NCBI GenBank assembly: GCA_910592005.1
Contig: CAJVPP010001905.1
Span: 1 to 17,275 of the forward strand
Length of the DNA stretch: 17,275 nucleotides
Direction: 5' to 3'
Origin: Funneliformis mosseae
Taxonomy: Eukaryota > Glomeromycota > Glomeromycetes > Glomerales > Glomeraceae
Shown here piece after piece: positions 10,201 to 17,275 of this stretch. The notes under the pieces were generated by a model. That model had not been told where the DNA came from. It searched no databases and saw only the letters and a program-made list of their open reading frames with translations. Each line of letters opens with the position of its first letter. Within the stretch, counting starts at the first letter, position 1. A program made the position numbers and the translations under genes.

Positions 10201-11172
10201 AATACATTCAAAATAAAGGCTACGATCCGTGTACGCCGCATTCGGTAAATTAGAAATTAATATATTCCACCTTTTAAAAAAGATCAGGAATTTTTTATTT
10301 AAATTATTTTTATTTCTCAAGAAAATAACAAATGAAATGAAAAAAAAAAAAAAAAAAAAAATACAAACCACTTTAACAAAATGACGCGGCCATGCTGTAA
10401 ATATTTGTCTTTTGCAATTACTTAGATATATATTTATTAATTATTAAATAATAATTGATAGATTACTAAAAATAAATGACAATGAGGAAAAATTTTTTAC
10501 CTGTTGTATATTTTTTGAGCCAAGGGATTAGCGATTTTAAAACATCCACCTTATGACGATCCTTGGACTGAAATCTATATAATTGTTGAAATATAAATAT
10601 AAGAAATCATCGATTGGTATCATTCGTTCAATTATCTTTGAAATTATAAATAAATATATATATTACTTCGATAAGGCTTTTTCTATGTTCTTATATTCAT
10701 TATCTTGAGTATTTCCCCAAGACTTGAATAACTTTTGTTTAGAACTTGATTCAGTTGAACTTGAAGACTTTTTCTTTTGTACATCTGTACCAGACGACGT
10801 GGAAGATATAGAATGGGAAGAACCGTTACTACTTAGTAAGCTTGATAAAAAACCATATTTAAGTTTTTTATCCGGTTGTCTTGAAATTGAAGCAGTTGTC
10901 GAAGTCGTCGTAGCCTTCGTTGTAACCGTCATTGGATGATATAAATCTGAGAAAGAACTATCGGAAATAGAAGACTCTTCAGCCGAATCTGTATTTTTAA
11001 AATTGGGGTCTGTGTTCAAAGTTGTGTCCAGAAACAACGCAGCTGACGTTGCAGAGTCAGTTTCGGCGGGAGCTAAGATTTTGCTTGGATTACTTGTAAT
11101 ATTTTCGTTATTTTGTATGTCTACGATGATGTTTGAAGAATTGTTATTATTCAAATTTTGAGTGACTCGCAT
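7215..11172 (-). CDS. Conserved fungal protein, DUF1765 (UPF0592)-like, function unknown
   Basis: Twelve exons on the minus strand: 11172-10667, 10574-10501, 10420-10369, 10270-10184, 10102-10083, 9991-9818, 9733-9619, 9523-9359, 9273-8690, 8624-8579, 8493-8047 and 7965-7215, giving 1006 aa. Residues 1-168 are Asn/Ser/Thr-rich and probably disordered. About 169-475 is a conserved-looking helical region with hydrophobic stretches: VDVLKSLIPWLKKY, ALCFFKIPGVGFALLQALPV, LNLKLWWRQF and RRWQSDDSELFF. A Gly/Asn-rich insert spans about 477-547. A second conserved part, about 548-756, includes LFCHWSRNVRIYYMRLLVWR. A Pro/Ser/Thr-rich linker leads to a final conserved block near 919-958 starting HPLVWRYAFH. 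The DUF1765 assignment rests on motif memory and is tentative; the family has no established biochemical role that I can state. Exon 5 is only 20 nt, and the intron after it starts with GC. The exon 9 start at 9273 was chosen over 9264 because it restores WQS before DDSELFF. Confidence 0.85.
10083..10102 (-). other. 20-nt microexon followed by a GC-AG intron
   Basis: Exon 5 of the DUF1765-like gene supplies one base to an Arg codon, then NEFEDF, then the first base of an Asp codon. Its 3' side is a GCAAGT donor (10082-10077), the usual form of a functional GC splice site, paired with the acceptor ending at 9992. Joining exon 4 straight to exon 6 would shift the frame and meet a stop after 19 codons, so this exon is needed for the long protein. 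Confidence 0.8.
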
Positions 11173-11925
11173 GACGGACACAAAACTTAAACTTTATAAG
11201 CAAAAATTTTTTTTTATGGAATATTGTTCTTTGCGATATTAACATTATTTATTACAAGTACCTAAAATGTAACATTTTGGCTATTGTTAACATATGAATA
11301 AAGTTGATCTTCAAAATCGATCTCTATTTAAAGGTGAAAAATTATATAAAAATTATATAAAAAAGGTGTAATTTTTTGGTACAAATAAAAATTGCGCGGA
11401 AAAATGAAATGTTCACGTGATATTTCGCAATGACCATAGAAAAAAAAAAAATTAAATTATTTAAAATTATTAAAATTATTACAAACAATAAAAATAAGTA
11501 ATTTATCATGCATATTATTTTGTTAAATTAAATGATCCATTATTGATACGTGCAATCGATTATTTGTGTTATCTATGGCTAAACATTTAATATTTGTTCT
11601 GTCGATGGTGGTTTTTTGATGGTCATGGGGGAAAATTTGTAAGCCTATAAACCTTAAACAAATAATACTGAACGTGAAGTTCACAATCAAAATAAAATTT
11701 TTTATCCTCCTTGAAGAATAATGATAACTTCATAAAATTGGGTAGGGTATTTCGAGAAAAGGTTGGTATGAATATTATGTGAAACGTAGTGGGTGACAAA
11801 TAACATTTTTAGTATGGGTGTGATAAATGTCGCACCGTTTACATTTGATGGACTTGTATTTTATTATATACTACATAAATACAAATTTCAGTTTTCGGTG
11901 ATAAAAAAGTAACCTAAATCACCAA
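11173..11925. other. Gap between the TFC4 3' end and the DUF1765-like gene start
   Basis: Both flanking genes are on the minus strand. The right part should hold the TFC4 3' UTR and the left part the promoter of the DUF1765-like gene. It contains a TCACGTGATAT element at 11413-11423 and otherwise AT-rich sequence. No coding frame of note, tRNA or mobile element was found. Confidence 0.55.
11413..11423. promoter_or_regulatory. TCACGTGA palindromic element upstream of the DUF1765-like gene
   Basis: TCACGTGATAT lies about 240 bp upstream of the start codon at 11172. The TCACGTGA core is an E-box palindrome of the type bound by bHLH factors such as Cbf1 in yeast. The same 11 bases occur before TFC4 at 16785-16795. 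The role as a binding site is inferred. Confidence 0.5.
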
Positions 11926-14900
11926 TTATATAGTACAATATTTTTTCAATAATACTGCTGCTAGACCAGGAGATCCATTTTCAACATAAATCATTGACAA
12001 ATTATATGCTGCATCCCTTCTAAGGCATGTAGAATCATTATCATTCGCAATAGAGTATTCTTTGGAAGTTTTTTCAGGTGATTTACCCTAGGAAATTCAA
12101 ATTCAAATTAGTTTAAGGAATATGAAAGAAAAATAGGTTTAACATACCTTTCCTTTTTGCTCACTGAAAACTTGTTGGAGCGATGGTAACTCTAAACATC
12201 TTTCGTAATGAGGAACTGCTAAATGATATAATCCTAGTTCATGAAAAGCTCTTCCAAGATTATACTCAGCCTCTTGGTTTCTTCCTTTCAATTCATAATA
12301 GTTATATAAAAATGTAAATGCCTATAAAATAGGTTATTATTATGTTGTTATTGTTATTATTAAAAATAAATAAATAAATAAAGCAAGCAAACATAAATTT
12401 CAAGAAATAATACCTGCATAATTTGTAAATGTCGATTATCACTTATTCTTTGCATAGACCGATGCATATATGCAAGTCCCATTGACAAACTAATTAATGG
12501 ATCTTTCGGTTTAACGGAATATGCACGAGAATAGTATCCTATAAGATAAAAAGTTTCAACCTAAATAAATTACCAAATATATATATATTCGCAGAAAGCT
12601 TAAACATTTCTTGAATAAGAGTTACCGATTGCGCCGACATAACTTCTGGCACATGCTAAAATATGTCCATAGAGTGATAATAATGATGCAACTGGTTTTT
12701 CTGGAACTTTGGCTTTTTTCAAAACATGTTTTTGTTTAGACCCATCTTCCGATTTTTCCGAATTACTTTTTATTATTGGAGTCTGATAAAAACCGGTATC
12801 CATCAATTTGACCTGACGAAGAAAATATTTTTGGGAATTTGCGGCTGCAAAGCATGATAACGCATTTGATCCGCTTTAATTTAATTTTTGATTTAATAAA
12901 TAAATATATGTTATCAACCCATTAATCAAGTAAACTGTCATAATAATCCAATTTTACGATACCTAGACATCCCTGCTCCGTATAAATCATACAAATTACT
13001 ATTAAATGGTTTATAATTACATAGCCATCTTGCATTCTCGCATACAACTAAAAAATTACGCGTATGAAGACCCCACGCTAGATAATAAAATATATAAATA
13101 ACTATATATATATATATCTCAAAACAATAGCTTCAAACATATTAAATGAAATTAAAATTATATAAATATCTATTATTTACCCAATGATAACAACTTGAGC
13201 ACAGTTGTATAATGAATATTGTGGAAAAAAACATTTGCTCTACCAGCTAACTTAAGTAGATCAAAGGCCTCTTGTTCACATTTGTTCTTTGTTGATGTAA
13301 CTATATACTATAGAATTAAAAAACCAACCTAATTTAAATAAAACAAAAATTTATAATCTTTGAAACAGAACAAACTTTATCACAAACCTTGATAAAAAAA
13401 TCAAACCATTTCTCGAAAATTATACCATTAAATTCGGTAATTTTTTTGCGTATTTCATCTTCTAATTCATCTTTCTCCCCATCTAAAGTAGGGTTTGGTA
13501 AATTAAACAAAAAACAAGCTAAACTTTTATTTATACATTATTTTTGTACCAACCAATGCGCCATTGTAATCTTTTTGCCATTGTAGTTGCTTGTTCGTCT
13601 AGATAAGCATCATCATTATCATTAGAGTTTTCTAACTCTTCAAAATACGCTTGTTTTCTCCAGGACCTTCGACGGTCCCATCCTTTAAACGGAAGCATCT
13701 TAAATGGATAAAAGCAGTCAAATAAATAAATAAATATTTTTTTCAGTAACACGATAAGAATTAAAAAATTCATCAAAGGAAAAATACCCTATCCCTCTGA
13801 GGGTAAAAGGCTCTGTTATTTTTCCAATCAACAACAACATTCCTAGCGGTTTCCAAAAATTCTATTGCTGATTCTGAATCGCCAAGTCTAGAACGACCAT
13901 ATAATAGATCCAACCTGTGGAACTGAATTTTTGTTTCCTTTTCCTTTTCTGCTATTTTTTGTTTGCGCTCTTCTTCCGCTCTCGCGAAAGCGTTAGCTTT
14001 AGATTCTTCAGATACAGTCTGGATTAAGGATGCTTCGGTCTGTAATGATCCTGCTGGTATACTACGTGAAAAACTAGCACTGAATTGATTTGAGGTTGAA
14101 GATGGCACTTTAGATTCAGCTGCTGTTTGAATATGCTTTTCTTTACGTGCTTCAAGGACTATCAAAGAAAAGCTTTGAAGTGTTAAAACAGAACATTGTT
14201 TATTATTTTAAAAAAAATTTAACAATTAAATACCTTCATTAACCATTTCAAGCGCCTTTTCCTTTTCATCCAAATCTTCGTATGTTTCAGCAAGTGCCAT
14301 TTTAACATCCAAATTGTCCGGTAACTCTTTCACAACTATAGATTAAATAAATAAATTGTAAAGAGTTCAATGTTATAGGTAAATACACAGAATAGTAAAA
14401 ATGTATACCAGCAGCGAAATATTCGGCAGCACTTTCAAGATTTCCTAATTCTCGATGGCTCATTCCCATTCGCATCCATGCAAAAGATTTATCTGTCTAT
14501 CATTCATAAAAAAAACAATTTAAATAATTAATGCTTGCTTACTAATTAAATTTTGCCAAATTAATATAAAATATTTACAGATTCATTAACAACGACTGCT
14601 TCATATATTGCCAAAGCATCTTCAAATAATCCCTTGTCTGTATAAGTCTCAGCTACTTCATAATACAAGTCTACATATTGCTCAACATCATAAGACTCAA
14701 GATAAGCAAAATGTAACTAATTAAATAATTTAGATATCAGCATAAGTTAAGTTCCATAAGAAAAAAAAATAGTAAGTTAAATTGTATATACATACTTTGC
14801 CTTCTTCAAGTCGATCAGTTGAAATCCTGCATTGTCCCAACTTAACCCTAAGCTCGATAGGCAATGTTGCATTTGTGCCTCCAGTGCTATTAGCACCACG

Positions 14901-16652
14901 AAGTCGAGCAGCGGCCAAAATTGAAGTATGATCTCTCCTATCTAAATTTTCTTCTTCGTCATATTCGCGATCATCGTTTATATAATCCCACCATATTTCA
15001 TTTTCTCTTCCCTGCAGCCATCTTACACCTCGCTTAATAAAATCGATAGCACTATTATAATCACCAGCTAGCATATAAAGCTCGGCCATTATATTTATCT
15101 CAGAATATCCAAAGCTTCCCTCAGCTTCGGGATCTTCTGGAAAAGGCCTATTTCTATAATATGCGAAAGCATCAAGAAAGAGGTCAATGGCTTGGGGAAT
15201 CTCATTCATTTGTACTTGAATACGAGTTATTTCTCGCAATACATTCATATCATAAGGAATCTTTTCTAATAGGCCATTAAATCCGTCTATCGCCTTTAAA
15301 AGAAAAAATATTTACATAATAAACATTGATTGAACAAGTCACTTCAACTCATAAGGTAGCGTATAAAAGAGAAATACTTTTTTGAATTCTCTAATTTCCG
15401 AATACAGAATTGATCGATCCCAAATAGCATCCACATCATTGTGATCACATCTGATAGCTTTTGAGAAACAATAAATAGCTTGATGAACTGCATTATGATT
15501 TCTAAGAAATAAGGAAGATTGGAATATTCATTATCGGAGTACAAAATAAATATATATAAAAGATCAACTAACTTGCTTAGAAGACCTAATCTCTTCCATA
15601 ATGCACCATCGTGTGGTGTTAAGTGAGCGGCAACTAAATATAATTGTAAAGCTTTATCCGGGCATCCCATCTCATCCTGAATAGTTCCCAAGGTAAACCA
15701 AGCAGAATGAATATTTGGATCTATTTTAATAACCTCTTGAAGAACTTCAATTGCTCTTGGGTAATCTCTGTTTACATAATGTAAATTAGCTTCTCCAACC
15801 AAGGCACGAAGATTTGGCGGAATACTACGAGGCCTTGGACCTTTCTATACCCGAACAATGATCTGTAGAACTTAACTTAATTGGATCTTACAAAAATAAT
15901 TCCTTAAACAAGTAACACATATCAACAAGAGTACCTTTCCCTTTTTTATCCTTCCGATCCCACTAGTGAGTCTTAAATCATGATTAAATTCAGTCCATTC
16001 TTTTTCCAAATTTTGCCAAAGATGAGGAACAGAATCTCCTTTGGTTAAATCACTGCCAATAGCCTCAGCTTGTGATAGGAGACGACTATATAAACACCAA
16101 TGTTCGTCGAATGTTTATTGATATAAAAAAAGATAATATAATCTATAAATTTTACCCAAAATTGTCTGACAAGTATTTCTCATCATCATCATCATCTTCT
16201 TCTTCTTCTTCATCTTTTTCTTCTACTACCTCGTTCATCTGTTCATTTTCTTCTGCATCCAAAAATGATCCTTTTTGTAGCTTCTCCTTATTAATGCTAC
16301 TAAGCATATCTTCTTCCATGTAAATTAGATCAGTTTGTAACTCATCTTCAACGTATTCATTTTCAAAATATATTCCTTCTTCAAATCCTCCTCCTTCATA
16401 TTCAGCTTCATATTCAGCATCTTCGTCAACAAGATCTAAATTTTCACCAAAATTCTGAAATTCTGTTGATTCTGGCTGGTTAAAGCCCGGTTCTTCAAAG
16501 TTTGAACGAAAATCGAACGAGTTTCTGGTAGCTGCAGACGTTAGATCAGTAGCTTCTGCAAGCATATGAACTAAATCGGCATCATCGTAAGTATTGTTAA
16601 GCAAATCGAGAAAAGTTGTCGGATTAGGTGTGGTTTTTGAACTATTTTCCAT
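11926..16652 (-). CDS. TFC4: TFIIIC TPR subunit Tfc4/Sfc4 (GTF3C3 homologue)
   Basis: Seventeen exons on the minus strand: 16652-16156, 16085-15935, 15844-15573, 15501-15378, 15293-14796, 14716-14579, 14496-14409, 14335-14234, 14158-13788, 13698-13554, 13482-13388, 13307-13181, 13077-12963, 12873-12626, 12538-12414, 12321-12148 and 12087-11926, giving 1143 aa (yeast Tfc4 has about 1025). This subunit of TFIIIC binds at tRNA and other Pol III genes and recruits TFIIIB through its TPR arrays. Seen: an acidic N-terminus with a D/E run at 144-158; a first TPR array from about 230 (ALVGEANLHYVNRDYPRAI, then VAAHLTPHDGALWKRLG) to about 600; a charged, probably coiled linker at about 624-715; the family block SCFAAANSQKYFLRQVKLMD near 915-934; C-terminal TPRs with DPLISLSMGLAYMHRSMQR and EYNLGRAFHELGLYHLA; and the closing LRRDAAYNLSMIY ending in KKYCTI. 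All introns are GT-AG and 60-103 nt. Confidence 0.96.
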
Positions 16653-16930
16653 TTCTTATTGTTTAAAAATAAAGGAAAACCTTTTTTGAGATGATCATAA
16701 AAAAAACCCCCCCAATTAGGGCAATGACATATATTACCTAATATTTTAGGGGGTGGGATCTTAGGTTACATATATAAATATTAATCACGTGATATTAGTG
16801 GCTTAGAATATATATTTATTTTTTATTGTATTATAGTAATTATATTCGACAAAAAATTAGCTATATATGATCATTCTATATCTGATATGCATTCTCTTAA
16901 ACACGTTTTGTTAAGAAGAGGTTGCTTTTG
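16653..16930. other. Upstream region of TFC4
   Basis: This should contain the TFC4 promoter and 5' UTR. It has a run of seven C at 16707-16713, ATTAGG facing CCTAAT across a short spacer, and a G-rich patch at about 16749-16757, so a bulged hairpin can be drawn between 16707 and 16753. A TATATAAATA string at 16771-16780 and the TCACGTGA element at 16785 are the clearest promoter-like features. Confidence 0.5.
16785..16795. promoter_or_regulatory. TCACGTGA palindromic element upstream of TFC4
   Basis: TCACGTGATAT lies about 133 bp before the TFC4 start codon. It is identical over 11 bases to the element upstream of the DUF1765-like gene. The core is a known bHLH-type site in other fungi; binding here is an inference. 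Confidence 0.5.
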
Positions 16931-17275
16931 TTACGATAGAAGAAGAGAGAAATCTTTAAGAATTCTTAAATTGTTTTTTGGCTTTTCCTTAGGTTGTTCA
17001 CGACTAGCAGGATGCATTGTTCTTTTATGGTTCGTCAAATAAGTAAGAATTAGAAAGTATTTGTTGCATATAGAATAACAAAGACGCGAATAGATTGTTT
17101 GATTAAGAGATAGGCAATGCGAATTGTACCTGAGAATTTTTAAGAGATCGTAATATTCAAGAAAATGTATAGGATTGGTGAAATGTTTATCTTTAGCTTT
17201 TGTAATTGAAGGCAAAAAACCATTATTTAAAAGAAGAAAATTTAGATAGGAGAGATCATACTTCAATTTTGGCCG
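16931..17275 (-). CDS. Weak reading frame open at the right edge, no recognised family
   Basis: The minus strand is open from the window edge to a stop at 16931, giving about 114 codons with no stop. In a region this rich in A and T that is mildly notable. The protein is Leu/Asn/Tyr/Lys-rich with a basic C-terminal part around HPASREQPKEKPKNN. I recognise no domain. A candidate donor (CAG followed by GTACAA) falls in the middle at about 17128, so part of it may be intron. It could be the 3' exon of a gene lying outside the window, decayed repeat DNA or chance. Confidence 0.2.
   Translation of the reverse strand, partial: RPKLKYDLSYLNFLLLNNGFLPSITKAKDKHFTNPIHFLEYYDLLKILRYNSHCLSLNQTIYSRLCYSICNKYFLILTYLTNHKRTMHPASREQPKEKPKNNLRILKDFSLLLS

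Noticed and set aside
10724..10939. Plus-strand frame of 71 codons
   Set aside because: It is antisense to the Ser/Thr-rich N-terminal exon of the DUF1765-like gene, with no domain and no splice context of its own.
15573..15578. Possible second GC-AG intron (GCAAGT at 15576-15571) in TFC4
   Set aside because: Using it breaks the reading phase with the next exon and meets a stop; the GTTAGT donor three bases further on gives a clean TPR sequence.
16072..16323. Plus-strand frame with a long Ser run
   Set aside because: It is the antisense shadow of the Asp/Glu tract in the first TFC4 exon.
1..17275. tRNA, rRNA, CRISPR arrays or transposase genes
   Set aside because: No cloverleaf with A and B boxes, no rRNA-like block, no regular spaced repeats with unique spacers, and no transposase or reverse-transcriptase motif was found by eye.

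Overview
The window looks like nuclear DNA of a fungus. It is very AT-rich, its four convincing genes are broken by 40 short introns (60-103 nt apart from one of 157 nt; 39 are GT-AG and one is GC-AG), and its proteins carry Asn/Ser/Thr-rich low-complexity stretches. A copper-fist transcription factor, a fungal-type DUF1765-like protein, and Trm6 and TFIIIC subunits fit a fungus. The extreme AT content, intron density and long A/T homopolymers suggest an arbuscular mycorrhizal fungus (Glomeromycotina, Rhizophagus-like). That placement is an inference from style, not from a search.

Layout: 1-2464 is AT-rich non-coding DNA with small direct and inverted repeats, a 19-bp imperfect tandem array (about 1624-1745) and a 40-bp perfect palindrome (1765-1804). 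2465-3931 (+) is a four-exon copper-fist regulator. 3932-4497 is the convergent gap. Three genes then follow head to tail on the minus strand: TRM6/GCD10, the non-catalytic subunit of tRNA m1A58 methyltransferase (6783-4498, 11 exons, 483 aa); a DUF1765-like conserved protein of unknown function (11172-7215, 12 exons, 1006 aa); and TFC4/SFC4/GTF3C3, the TPR subunit of TFIIIC (16652-11926, 17 exons, 1143 aa). 16653-17275 is mostly intergenic, with one weak minus-strand reading frame open at the right edge.

The exon joins were derived by hand: splice-site consensus was combined with reading phase and family-conserved motifs across each junction, and every total length is a whole number of codons. 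Two of the four genes serve tRNA biogenesis (Pol III transcription and tRNA modification), but each has its own upstream gap and nothing in the sequence shows shared regulation. The upstream regions of TFC4 and the DUF1765-like gene share an 11-bp string containing TCACGTGA. No transposase, viral gene, tRNA, rRNA or CRISPR array was recognised, and I did not find a clearly new multi-gene system. The most unusual items are the copper-sensing architecture, the repeat array with palindrome, and a 20-nt exon followed by a GC-AG intron.
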